In this document: positions 44,604 through 52,809 of the stretch, piece after piece
How the letters are laid out: every line of letters starts with the position of its first letter
Position numbering within the stretch: the stretch's first letter is position 1
Assembly (NCBI GenBank): GCA_025141675.1
Contig: CP081161.1
Location: 2,776,001 to 2,840,000 of the forward strand
DNA from: Rhodobacteraceae bacterium S2214
GTDB lineage: Bacteria > Pseudomonadota > Alphaproteobacteria > Rhodobacterales > Rhodobacteraceae
Direction of reading: 5' to 3'
Length of the DNA stretch: 64,000 bases
The notes under the pieces: generated by a model
Databases searched by the model: none
Seen by the model: only the letters and a program-made list of their open reading frames with translations
What the model was told of the DNA's origin: nothing
Program-made: the position numbers and the translations under genes

Positions 44604-45890
44604 ATGACACAGCCCCTTCGCCTTGGAATTGCCGGTCTTGGTACGGTCGGTGTGGGCGTCGTCCGCATCGTTCAAAAACACGCAGAATTGCTTGAGGCAC
44701 GTTGCGGGCGCAAGATCGTCATCAGCGCCGTTTCGGCCCGTTCCCGCAGCAAAAACCGCGACGTCAATTTGTCCGACTACGCGTGGGAAGACGATCCAGT
44801 TAAACTGGCCGCCCGTGATGACGTGGATGTCTACATCGAACTGATGGGCGGGTCCGAAGGCCCTGCAAAGGCATCGACTGAAGCAGGCATCGCCGCTGGC
44901 AAAGACATCGTGACGGCTAACAAAGCGCTGCTTGCGATCCACGGTCAGGCGCTCGCCGAAGCAGCAGAGGCCAAAGATCAGGTGATCCGGTTTGAAGCTG
45001 CGGTCGCGGGCGGTATTCCGGTTGTCAAATCCCTGACCGAAGGGTTGGCTGGCAACGAAATCAACCGGATTATGGGCGTTATGAACGGCAGCTGTAACTA
45101 CATCCTGACACGGATGGAGGACGCGGGCCTGTCTTACGAGGCCGTCTTCGATGAGGCGAACCAACTTGGTTACCTCGAAGCCGATCCTGAACTGGACGTG
45201 GGCGGGATCGACGCGGGCCATAAGTTGGCGCTGTTGGCATCGATTGCATACGGCACAAAGGTGAACTTTGCAGGCGTTGATCTTGAAGGTATCGGGTCGG
45301 TCACCATCGAAGATATACATCAAGCTGCTGATATGGGTTACAAAATCAAGCTTTTGGGCGTCGCGCAAATGACGGGCCGCGGGCTGGAACAGCGCATGTC
45401 GCCTTGCCTCGTGCCCGACACATCGCCGCTTGGTCAGCTGCAAGGCGGGACCAACATGGTTGTGCTCGAAGGCGATAGCGTCGGCCAAATTGTGCTGCGC
45501 GGCGCTGGTGCGGGCGAAGGTCCTACGGCAAGCGCCGTGATGGGCGACGTCATGGATATCGCACGTGGTCTGCGCATTTCAACGTTCGGGCAACCGGCCA
45601 TCGGTCTGCGCGAAGCCCGCTCTGCCCATTCCGCAATTCCTGCGCCGTACTACCTGCGGATGCAGTTGCTGGACAAACCGGGTGCGCTTGGAAAAGTCGC
45701 CAAGCTGTTGGGTGAGGCTGGCATTTCCATCGACCGGATGCGCCAGTATGGCCACGATGATACCGCGGCACCCGTCCTGATCGTGACGCATAAAACAACA
45801 AGGACCGCGCTGAACGAAGCGCTTGAAGCGTTCGAATCCACCGACGTCGTGAGCGGCACACCTGTTGCTATTCGGATCGAAGCAGTCTGA
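44604..45890 (+). CDS. hom: Homoserine dehydrogenase
   Basis: Reduces aspartate semialdehyde to homoserine, the branch point for threonine and methionine (it feeds MetZ at 10174). The 428-residue protein has the NAD(P) motif GLGTVGVGVV at the N terminus, VTANKALLA near residue 105, the catalytic domain with GVMNGSCNYILTRM near 155 and ADPELDVGGIDAGHKLALL near 195 with the catalytic Asp/Lys, and a C-terminal ACT domain (PYYLRMQLLDKPGALGKVA) for threonine feedback. The start ATG at 44604 is clear. Confidence 0.97.
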   Translation: MTQPLRLGIAGLGTVGVGVVRIVQKHAELLEARCGRKIVISAVSARSRSKNRDVNLSDYAWEDDPVKLAARDDVDVYIELMGGSEGPAKASTEAGIAAGKDIVTANKALLAIHGQALAEAAEAKDQVIRFEAAVAGGIPVVKSLTEGLAGNEINRIMGVMNGSCNYILTRMEDAGLSYEAVFDEANQLGYLEADPELDVGGIDAGHKLALLASIAYGTKVNFAGVDLEGIGSVTIEDIHQAADMGYKIKLLGVAQMTGRGLEQRMSPCLVPDTSPLGQLQGGTNMVVLEGDSVGQIVLRGAGAGEGPTASAVMGDVMDIARGLRISTFGQPAIGLREARSAHSAIPAPYYLRMQLLDKPGALGKVAKLLGEAGISIDRMRQYGHDDTAAPVLIVTHKTTRTALNEALEAFESTDVVSGTPVAIRIEAV

Positions 45891-45895
45891 TCTGT

Positions 45896-45920
45896 AGCCC
45901 TTGTCGGGTTAAGTTTTTCG
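45896..45920 (+). terminator. Weak hairpin plus T-run after hom
   Basis: AGCCC-TTGTC-GGGTT followed by AAGTTTTTCG, five to six bases past the hom stop. The stem is only five pairs with one G-U. Confidence 0.4.
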
Positions 45921-46001
45921 TTGAATGTTAGCGTTCACAGCGTTGTCTTGCGCTGTGTCTTCACGCTAGGTCGGGACTGAATTCTCCCGAAGGACTGCCA
46001 G

Positions 46002-46970
46002 ATGCCTGATCAAACTGACTTTAACGACCGTTCCCTTTCGCTTGGCCTCGCCCGCGTTTCTGAGGCCGCAGCCATCGCTTGCACCCCGTTGATCGGGCGT
46101 GGCGATGAAAAAGCAGCGGACCAAGCAGCCGTAGACGCGATGCGGACCCAGTTAAACAAATTGGATATCTCTGGTGTCGTTGTGATCGGCGAAGGTGAAC
46201 GCGACGAAGCGCCGATGTTGTTCATCGGTGAAGAAGTCGGCACCGGCAAAGGACCCGGCGTTGATATCGCGCTCGACCCGCTGGAGGGCACGACGCTGAC
46301 TGCCAAGGACATGCCAAACGCGCTGGCCGTGATTGCGATGGGCCCGCGGGGGTCGATGCTGCATGCACCTGACGTTTACATGGACAAGTTGGCGATTGGA
46401 CCGGGTTACCGCGATGGCGTTGTGACGCTGGACATGTCGCCTGCGGAACGTGTGTCTGCATTAGCAGCCGCAAAAGGCTGTTCCACGAATGACATCACTG
46501 TCTGCGTCTTGGAACGCCCCCGTCACGAGCAGATCATCGAAGAAATTCGTGGCACAGGTGCTGCAATCCGCTTGATCACAGATGGTGACGTCGCAGGCGT
46601 GATGCATTGCGCAGAAGCCGCAAAGACGGGCATCGACATGTACATGGGATCTGGTGGTGCGCCCGAAGGTGTACTGGCCGCCGCTGCGCTGAAATGTATG
46701 GGTGGTCAGATTTATGGCCGCCTGACATTCCGCAATGACGATGAACGCGGCCGTGCGGCAAAGGCTGGTATCACGAACCTTGACCGCGTTTACACGCGTG
46801 ATGACATGGTGACCCAAGACGTGATTTTTGCCGCGACCGGTGTGACAGATGGCAACCTTGTACCGGGTATTAAGCGGGAAGTCGGTTTTGTCACCGCAGA
46901 AACGATCCTGATGCGGTCAAAGACTGGTTCAGTGCGGCGCATGCAGTATCGCAATCCTATCGCTGGATAA
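46002..46970 (+). CDS. glpX: Fructose-1,6-bisphosphatase class II
   Basis: Gluconeogenic GlpX-type phosphatase, 322 residues, divalent-metal dependent. Family motifs: VVIGEGERDEAPMLFIGEEVG near residue 50, DPLEGTTLTAKDMPNALAV near 88 (the inositol-phosphatase-like DPxxGT site), YMGSGGAPEGVLAAAALK near 210 and GFVTAETILMRSKTGSVRRM at the end. The start ATG at 46002 follows GAAGGA at a good distance. Between hom and recJ, the usual Rhodobacteraceae order. Confidence 0.96.
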   Translation: MPDQTDFNDRSLSLGLARVSEAAAIACTPLIGRGDEKAADQAAVDAMRTQLNKLDISGVVVIGEGERDEAPMLFIGEEVGTGKGPGVDIALDPLEGTTLTAKDMPNALAVIAMGPRGSMLHAPDVYMDKLAIGPGYRDGVVTLDMSPAERVSALAAAKGCSTNDITVCVLERPRHEQIIEEIRGTGAAIRLITDGDVAGVMHCAEAAKTGIDMYMGSGGAPEGVLAAAALKCMGGQIYGRLTFRNDDERGRAAKAGITNLDRVYTRDDMVTQDVIFAATGVTDGNLVPGIKREVGFVTAETILMRSKTGSVRRMQYRNPIAG

Positions 46971-47062
46971 AAACGACGCTCCAATAGCGATACGCGTTGT
47001 TTTGATGAAATGAGGATAAGGGGCGTGGCCAAGGCTGCGCCCTGTCTGTATTGTGCCGTCTT

Positions 47063-48820
47063 ATGAATACACCACAAGATAAAGCGTTTTTGGGCGTTGA
47101 TTCTTCGGTCACGGGACGCCGTTGGATCGGTCCGGGATTGGTCGAAGATCGCGCGTCAGAGGCTATGGCACAATCCACTGGGCTGCCTGCCCCATTGTGC
47201 CGCACCTTGGTGCGCCGCGGCGTGGCCCCTGAGGACGCAGAGACGTTCTTGGCCCCGACCTTGCGCAACCTACTGCCGGACCCACGATCCTTGAAGGATA
47301 TGGAACCCGCAGCCGCCCGTTTTCTAGCCGCCTTGAACAAGCGCGAACGGATCGCGGTTTTTGCCGACTATGATGTGGATGGCGGCACTTCTGCGGCTTT
47401 ACTGTTGTCTTGGCTGCGTGACATGGGGCATCGCGCCACACTTTACGTGCCAGACCGCATTGATGAGGGTTACGGACCGAATGACGAAGCTATGGCTGCA
47501 CTGGCTGCTGATCACGATCTGATCGTTTGCGTGGATTGCGGCACCCTATCCCACGGGCCAATCGCGGCTGCGGTTGGGGCCGATGTCATCGTGTTGGACC
47601 ACCACTTGGGCGGTGAAACTTTACCCGATGCGTTGGCCGTCGTGAACCCGAACCGGCAAGATGAATCCGGTGATCTGGCTCATCTTTGTGCCGCTGCCGT
47701 TGTTTTCTTGATGCTTGTTGAAGTGAACCGCCAGATGAAGGTTGCGGGTCAAAAAGGTCCAGACCTGATGGCTTTGCTTGATCTCGTGGCACTCGCGACT
47801 GTGGCGGATGTCGCGCCGTTGGTCGGTGTGAACCGTGCACTGGTGCGCCAAGGCTTAACCGTGATGGCGCGCCGCCAACGGATTGGCCTGACGGCCCTTG
47901 CCGATGTTGCGGGCATGGATCAGGCCCCGACGTCGTATCATCTTGGGTTCTTGCTGGGGCCGCGCGTAAATGCGGGGGGCCGCATTGGCAAAGCGGATTT
48001 GGGTGCGCGTCTATTGGCAACCGATAATCCGCAAGAAGCCAGCGACATAGCTGCGCGTCTGGATGAACTGAACACGGAACGTCGTGAAGTCGAAACGCAG
48101 GTCCGTGATTTGGCGATGGTGCAAGCCGAAGATCGCGGCTTTGACGCGCCTTTGGTTTGGGCTGCGGGCGAAGGATGGCATCCGGGTGTCGTGGGCATCG
48201 TGGCATCGCGTTTGAAAGAAGCGACCAACCGCCCCGCGATTGTTATTGGCCTTGATGGTGACGAAGGCAAAGGATCAGGTCGGTCCGTGTCCGGCATCGA
48301 CCTTGGCGCGGTGATCCAACGGGTCGCTGCGGAAGGATTATTGATCAAGGGCGGCGGTCACAAAATGGCAGCGGGCCTGACCGTCGCGCGTGACAAGCTT
48401 GATTCGGCGATGGCGCGGATTTCAGAACTGCTGGCCAAACAAGGCGCAGGCGACATCGGCCCTGCCGATCTGCGTCTGGACGGCATATTGATGCCCGGTG
48501 CCGCGACTGTTGAGCTGATTGAACAAATCGAAAAAGCGGGCCCCTTTGGTGCGGGCGCCCCTGCCCCACGTTTTGGCTTTCCCGACTGCCAAATTCTGTT
48601 TGCAAAACAAGTTGGTGCAAATCATCTCAAGGTCACGTTCGGCGATGGCCTAGGTGCGCGGATCGACGCAATCAGCTTTGGCGCAATGGACGGACCGATG
48701 GGGCCAATGCTGTTGAAGCATAACGGCGCGCGGTTTCATTTGGCTGGACGTTTGGAAGTAAATACGTGGCAAGGCCGCCGGTCGCCGCAGCTGCGTTTGG
48801 AAGATGCGGCCCCTGCTTAG
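47063..48820 (+). CDS. recJ: Single-stranded-DNA-specific exonuclease RecJ
   Basis: 5' to 3' single-strand exonuclease of the DHH family, 585 residues, used in recombination and mismatch repair. DHH motifs: FADYDVDGGTSAALLLSW near residue 95, VCVDCGT near 155 and VLDHHLGGE near 175; DHHA1 domain with KGGGHKMAAGLTV near 430; C-terminal OB-like domain. The start ATG at 47063 is preferred to a TTG four codons earlier. There is no clear Shine-Dalgarno, so translation may be weak or coupled with glpX. Confidence 0.95.
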   Translation: MNTPQDKAFLGVDSSVTGRRWIGPGLVEDRASEAMAQSTGLPAPLCRTLVRRGVAPEDAETFLAPTLRNLLPDPRSLKDMEPAAARFLAALNKRERIAVFADYDVDGGTSAALLLSWLRDMGHRATLYVPDRIDEGYGPNDEAMAALAADHDLIVCVDCGTLSHGPIAAAVGADVIVLDHHLGGETLPDALAVVNPNRQDESGDLAHLCAAAVVFLMLVEVNRQMKVAGQKGPDLMALLDLVALATVADVAPLVGVNRALVRQGLTVMARRQRIGLTALADVAGMDQAPTSYHLGFLLGPRVNAGGRIGKADLGARLLATDNPQEASDIAARLDELNTERREVETQVRDLAMVQAEDRGFDAPLVWAAGEGWHPGVVGIVASRLKEATNRPAIVIGLDGDEGKGSGRSVSGIDLGAVIQRVAAEGLLIKGGGHKMAAGLTVARDKLDSAMARISELLAKQGAGDIGPADLRLDGILMPGAATVELIEQIEKAGPFGAGAPAPRFGFPDCQILFAKQVGANHLKVTFGDGLGARIDAISFGAMDGPMGPMLLKHNGARFHLAGRLEVNTWQGRRSPQLRLEDAAPA

Positions 48821-48892
48821 AAAAGTGCGAAAAGTCCGAAAAAGGGACTTGCTCTTGGAGTTGCCATTTACTAGAAGCCGCGTACCAAGCGT

Positions 48893-48967
48893 GGTCCCTT
48901 CGTCTATCGGTTAGGACGCCAGGTTTTCAACCTGGAAAGAGGGGTTCGATTCCCCTAGGGACTGCCA
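48893..48967 (+). tRNA. tRNA-Glu (TTC), copy 1
   Basis: 75 nt including encoded CCA. Acceptor GGTCCCT with AGGGACT, D-stem GTCT...AGGAC, anticodon arm CCAGG-TTTTCAA-CCTGG with anticodon TTC, T arm GGGG-TTCGATT-CCCC, discriminator G. The first acceptor pair would be G-U. Confidence 0.95.
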
Positions 48968-49012
48968 TTGGTGCAACATTTGCGGTTATACCCATAATCG
49001 CAGACCAAGCGC

Positions 49013-49087
49013 GGTCCCTTCGTCTATCGGTTAGGACGCCAGGTTTTCAACCTGGAAAGAGGGGTTCGATTCCCCTAGGGACTGCCA
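49013..49087 (+). tRNA. tRNA-Glu (TTC), copy 2
   Basis: Identical to copy 1 over all 75 nt, 120 bp downstream. Anticodon TTC, encoded CCA at 49085-49087. Confidence 0.95.
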
Positions 49088-49355
49088 TTGGATCTGAACA
49101 CCCGCCAAAATCAAATAGTTACATGCCGCGATTGGCATCGCTTGGATTGGCGTGTTTTCTGAATGGTCGTTGAATTGACGGTCGTCCTCCGAACTGCGAT
49201 GCGCCCTCATTTGTATAAAAATTAGACGCCAGGCTAATTTCTGCACACTTTTTAGACTTTACTGATCGATCATCCGTACATTCACCTGCTGTTCTCTGGG
49301 CCTCATTCCACATTTACGGAACGGTCACTCTGTCACACCACACGGGGAATCTTTC
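49088..49355. other. Gap between tRNA-Glu and the ABC importer
   Basis: 268 bases with no credible frame or RNA gene. It should contain the importer promoter; no recognisable operator seen. Confidence 0.5.
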
Positions 49356-50360
49356 ATGTTTTACAAATCAATCTCGGCAGTTGTCGCGATGACGTTGGCG
49401 TCTTCGGCTTGGGCCGAGACAGACCTGCCCTTCGCGCTCGACTGGAAATTTGAAGGGCCATCAGCGCCTTATTTTCATGCACTCGACGCAGGCTATTTCG
49501 CAGCCGCCGATCTGAACGTCACGATTAGCGAAGGATCTGGTTCGCTGGATGCCATCCCGAAGGTCGCAACAGGCGCCTTCCCTGTTGGATTCGCCGATAT
49601 CAACTCCCTGATGCGCTTTCTCGACCAAAACCCGGGCGCGCCCGTCACTGCCGTGATGATGGTTTACGACAAGCCGCCGTTCGCCGTAGTAGGCCGCAAG
49701 TCGTTGGGCGTCGAAGCCCCAGCGGATTTGGAAGGCAAGGTATTGGGCGCACCTCCACCTGATGGCGCTTGGGCGCAATTCCCGATTTTTGCAGCGGAGA
49801 CAGGCATCGACGCAGATGCGATTACAGTCGAACCCGTTGGCTTCCCGACGCGCGAACCGATGCTGGCTGAAGGTAATGTTGCCGCCATCACTGGCTTTTC
49901 GTTCTCGTCCACTTTGAACCTGAAACGTTTGGGCGTGCCTGATGATGACATTTCGGTTTTGTTGATGGCCGATTACGGCGTCGATTTGTACGGCAACGCG
50001 ATCATCGTGAACACGGATTTTGCAGCCGCGAACCCTGAAATCATCACTGGCTTTTTGTCCGCTGTCGGCATGGGCTGGAAAGACGCGATTGCGACGCCTG
50101 ACGCCGCAATTGCAGCGCTGATGGAACGTAATCCGGCTGCGGATGCTGCACTGGAAACAGAGCGTCTGCAAATGGCGATTGATGCCAACGTCCTGACGGA
50201 TTTCGTAGCTGAAAACGGCATGGGCACGATTGACGCGGACCGTATGGCCAGCGCGATTGAACAGACGAAGTCTGTGTACGAGTTCACGACTGAACCTGAT
50301 GCGGCGCTTTACTTCGATGGAAGTTATTTGCCGACAGATGGCAGCTTGATGCTGAAATAA
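49356..50360 (+). CDS. ABC transporter substrate-binding protein, NMT1/SsuA type
   Basis: A 334-residue periplasmic binding protein with signal peptide (residues 1-20, ending AWA-E). The mature protein opens LPFALDWKFEGPSAPYFHALDAGYF, the NMT1/THI5-like pattern, with VGFADINSLMRF near residue 80 and a hinge PPPDGAWAQFPIFAAE near 130. The family carries alkanesulfonates, taurine, nitrate, bicarbonate or pyrimidines such as HMP; the ligand cannot be called. ATPase and permease genes follow. It is only distantly similar to ThiY at 58342. Confidence 0.88.
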   Translation: MFYKSISAVVAMTLASSAWAETDLPFALDWKFEGPSAPYFHALDAGYFAAADLNVTISEGSGSLDAIPKVATGAFPVGFADINSLMRFLDQNPGAPVTAVMMVYDKPPFAVVGRKSLGVEAPADLEGKVLGAPPPDGAWAQFPIFAAETGIDADAITVEPVGFPTREPMLAEGNVAAITGFSFSSTLNLKRLGVPDDDISVLLMADYGVDLYGNAIIVNTDFAAANPEIITGFLSAVGMGWKDAIATPDAAIAALMERNPAADAALETERLQMAIDANVLTDFVAENGMGTIDADRMASAIEQTKSVYEFTTEPDAALYFDGSYLPTDGSLMLK

Positions 50361-50405
50361 GGAATTGGGCCGTCGCGACTGTCGGCGGCCCATCTACCAA
50401 AGGCT

Positions 50406-51200
50406 ATTACAATCGAAAACCTTATCGAAATCAAAGGCGTAACCCACGCATACGCCACGGACAGCGGCCCTCTCCCCGTGCTAAACGGTTTAGATGTCGC
50501 TGTCCCGACGGGCACTTTTGCCGCTGTCGTCGGCCCATCCGGTTGTGGCAAATCCACGCTGACCCGATTGGTCGCAGGGCTATTGAAGCCTGACGAAGGC
50601 GAAGTGTGGCTGCACGGCGAACGCGTCAAAGGCCCGCGCAATACCGTTGGCATGGCGTTTCAAAATCCAGTGCTGCTGGAATGGCGGACGATCCTTGATA
50701 ATATCATTCTGCCGCTTGAAATCGTCGCCCCCCGCATGTCCCGTAAAGACCGCGTCGCCCGCGCGATGGATCTGCTCGATATGGTTGGGCTGACGGGGTT
50801 TGGCGACAAACGCCCGTCTGAATTATCCGGCGGGATGCGCCAGCGTGCATCGCTGTGCCGATCAATCGTTCACAAGCCGGATGTGCTGATTATGGACGAA
50901 CCATTCGGGGCTCTGGACGCGTTTACCCGCGAAGATCTGTGGCAGACAATGCGTGATCTGCGCCGCGCTGAACCGTTTACGGCCGTTCTGATTACCCATG
51001 ATCTGCGTGAAAGCGTCTACCTTGGCGATCAGGTCATCGTTCTATCGGGTCGCCCCGCGAAAACCCAGTTTGTGATGGACATCGACCTGCCCGAAGATCG
51101 CGGTCTCGATGTGCTGTACACACCAAAGGTCGCGGACATGCTGCATGTGCTGCGCGATCAAATCAAAATCGCGCAAGGCCGCGACGCAGAGGTGCATTGA
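50406..51200 (+). CDS. ABC transporter ATP-binding protein (SsuB/TauB type) with non-standard start codon
   Basis: A 264-residue ATPase: Walker A GPSGCGKST, Q-loop FQNPVLLEWRT, signature LSGGMRQRAS, Walker B VLIMDEPFGALDA, H-loop LITHDLRES. Homology begins with ENLIEIKGVTHAY, so the frame must open upstream of GTG 50478. Between the preceding stop (50360) and 50478 this frame has no ATG, GTG or TTG. The codon expected to be the initiator, 50406, is ATT, one base from ATG, and ATT-ACA-ATC reads as M/I-T-I-E-N. AAAGG lies just upstream. If initiation is really at GTG 50478 the protein would be 240 residues and lack its first strand. Coordinates are given from the ATT. Confidence 0.8.
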   Translation: MTIENLIEIKGVTHAYATDSGPLPVLNGLDVAVPTGTFAAVVGPSGCGKSTLTRLVAGLLKPDEGEVWLHGERVKGPRNTVGMAFQNPVLLEWRTILDNIILPLEIVAPRMSRKDRVARAMDLLDMVGLTGFGDKRPSELSGGMRQRASLCRSIVHKPDVLIMDEPFGALDAFTREDLWQTMRDLRRAEPFTAVLITHDLRESVYLGDQVIVLSGRPAKTQFVMDIDLPEDRGLDVLYTPKVADMLHVLRDQIKIAQGRDAEVH

Positions 51201-51958
51201 TGCTGCGTAAGATTGCCGTTCCAGTCCTGGCCGTGTTGGTTTTCCTCGGACTTTGGGAAGCTTTGGTTTGGGTCAATGACTGGCCGAACTACAAAATGGC
51301 GTCTCCGTCCGATTTGCCGCCAGCATTCTGGAAATACAAAGAGCTTTTCTTCACGATGGGCTGGCAAACGCTTTGGCGGACAGTCGCGGGGTTGTTGCTG
51401 GCGGTCATTTTCGGCACGGCCCTGGGCATGATCATTGGCTTTTCGAAGATCGCACGCGATGCACTGTACCCGCTTTTGGTCGGTTTCAACGCGATTCCAA
51501 AAGCCACATTGGTGCCCGTGATTTCCTTGATTTTCATCGGACAGCACGATTTCAATACGGTGTTGATGGCCTTCATGATTTCGTTCTTCCCGATCGCGGT
51601 TTCTGTGGGGATCGGCCTGTCGACGCTTGAACCGGAATACCGCGATATTTTGCGTGCCCTTGGTGCGTCTCGCTTTACGATTTTCCAGAAAATCGCGTTG
51701 CCAAAGACGCTGCCTGAATTCTTCGGTGCGCTGAAAGTGTCAGCGACGTTGGCCTTTATCGGCACGAATCTGGTCGAAATCGTCAGCCCGCATGGCAAAG
51801 GTTTGGGCGCGTTGTTCAAGTCCGGCGAAACCAACGGCGACTATCCCTTGATGTTTGCGGTTCTGATTGCTTTGGCCTTTCTCGGGATTGTTTTGTATTA
51901 TGCTGTTATCGTGCTTGAACGTTATTTTGCAGGCTGGGCAGAGCGGGAGGCAAACTGA
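51200..51958 (+). CDS. ABC transporter permease, SsuC/TauC type
   Basis: A 252-residue inner-membrane permease with six hydrophobic helices and the cytoplasmic EAA loop, here ILRALGASRFTIFQKIALPKTLPEFFGALKVSATLA, in pieces EYRDILRALGASR and KIALPKTLPEF. The ATG at 51200 overlaps the ATPase stop by one base (TGATG) with AGAGG upstream. Completes the importer of 49356-51958. Confidence 0.92.
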   Translation: MLRKIAVPVLAVLVFLGLWEALVWVNDWPNYKMASPSDLPPAFWKYKELFFTMGWQTLWRTVAGLLLAVIFGTALGMIIGFSKIARDALYPLLVGFNAIPKATLVPVISLIFIGQHDFNTVLMAFMISFFPIAVSVGIGLSTLEPEYRDILRALGASRFTIFQKIALPKTLPEFFGALKVSATLAFIGTNLVEIVSPHGKGLGALFKSGETNGDYPLMFAVLIALAFLGIVLYYAVIVLERYFAGWAEREAN

Positions 51959-52012
51959 TCAATTTCGCCTTCACATCGCGCGCAACGGTCTCTGACTTAG
52001 GGGCATTCTAAT

Positions 52013-52795
52013 ATGGCTAATCGTTTGCCATTGATGGTTTTCACAGACCTAGACGGGACGTTGATTGATCACGACACATATGCGTGGACGCCGGCACAAC
52101 CTGCCTTGTCAGCCCTTGCAGACATCGGCGCGGCGGTCATTTTAGCCAGTAGCAAAACAGCTGCCGAGGTTAGCGTGCTCCGCACTGATCTTGGGTTAGA
52201 TCAATGGCCCGCGATTGTCGAAAACGGCGCGGGACTGCTGCCCGCCGAGACGACCGAGGTTGGCAAAACGAAGACTTACCCCCAGCTGAGGAGCGCGATT
52301 GACGACGTCCCCGCAGAGTTGCGCGCGCAGTTTGTTGGTTTTGGCGATATGTCCGCGATACAGGTTTCAGACATCACGGGCCTGCCAGAAGACGGCGCAA
52401 AACTGGCGCAGCAACGCGCGTTTTCTGAACCGGGGCAATGGCATGGCACTGACGCGCAAAAGACCCGTTTCATTGACCATCTGAAAGACCACGGGATCAT
52501 TGCCCAGCAAGGGGGTCGGTTTCTGACCCTGTCTTTTGGTGGCAACAAGGCCATTCAAATGCGCGACATCATTGAAACATACGCGCCCAAACACACCATC
52601 GCGTTGGGTGATGCCCCGAACGACGTACAAATGCTGACGACCGCAGACTACGGTGTCGTGGTCGCAAACCCGCACCGTGCGCCACTGCCCCCTTTGGCGG
52701 GTGAGACCGAAGGCCGGATCATACGAACTAGCGCTGCGGGGCCCATCGGCTGGAACGTGGCCATTATTGAATTGCTCGACCGACTAAAACTGTAA
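52013..52795 (+). CDS. mpgP: HAD-family mannosyl-/glucosyl-3-phosphoglycerate phosphatase
   Basis: A 260-residue HAD-IIB phosphatase that would remove phosphate from glucosyl-3-phosphoglycerate (or the mannosyl form), giving the compatible solute. Motifs: FTDLDGTLID at residues 10-19 (nucleophile Asp 11), SSKTAAEV near 45, IVENGAG near 70 and GDAPNDVQML near 200. The next gene encodes the cognate synthase 14 bp downstream. The neighbouring synthase suggests the glucosyl substrate; the family name is mannosyl, so the substrate is inferred. Confidence 0.85.
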   Translation: MANRLPLMVFTDLDGTLIDHDTYAWTPAQPALSALADIGAAVILASSKTAAEVSVLRTDLGLDQWPAIVENGAGLLPAETTEVGKTKTYPQLRSAIDDVPAELRAQFVGFGDMSAIQVSDITGLPEDGAKLAQQRAFSEPGQWHGTDAQKTRFIDHLKDHGIIAQQGGRFLTLSFGGNKAIQMRDIIETYAPKHTIALGDAPNDVQMLTTADYGVVVANPHRAPLPPLAGETEGRIIRTSAAGPIGWNVAIIELLDRLKL

Positions 52796-52809
52796 AAGGA
52801 CCATCCATC

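Larger units (their letters stand above)
48884..49091 (+). repeat. Tandem 88-bp direct repeat carrying tRNA-Glu
   Basis: 48884-48971 and 49004-49091 are the same except for T/C at 48892/49012, with a period of exactly 120 bp and 32 bp of unrelated sequence between. Each copy holds one complete tRNA-Glu gene with short flanks, a recent duplication. Confidence 0.95.

Noticed and set aside
44358..45488. 376-codon minus-strand frame over hom
   Set aside because: Shadow of homoserine dehydrogenase; Cys/His-rich composition typical of antisense translation.
48766..49173. Frame encoding a repeated 27-residue peptide
   Set aside because: The repeated peptide is the translation of the two tRNA-Glu genes.
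49461..50393. 310-codon minus-strand frame over the binding protein
   Set aside because: Antisense shadow of the ABC binding-protein gene.
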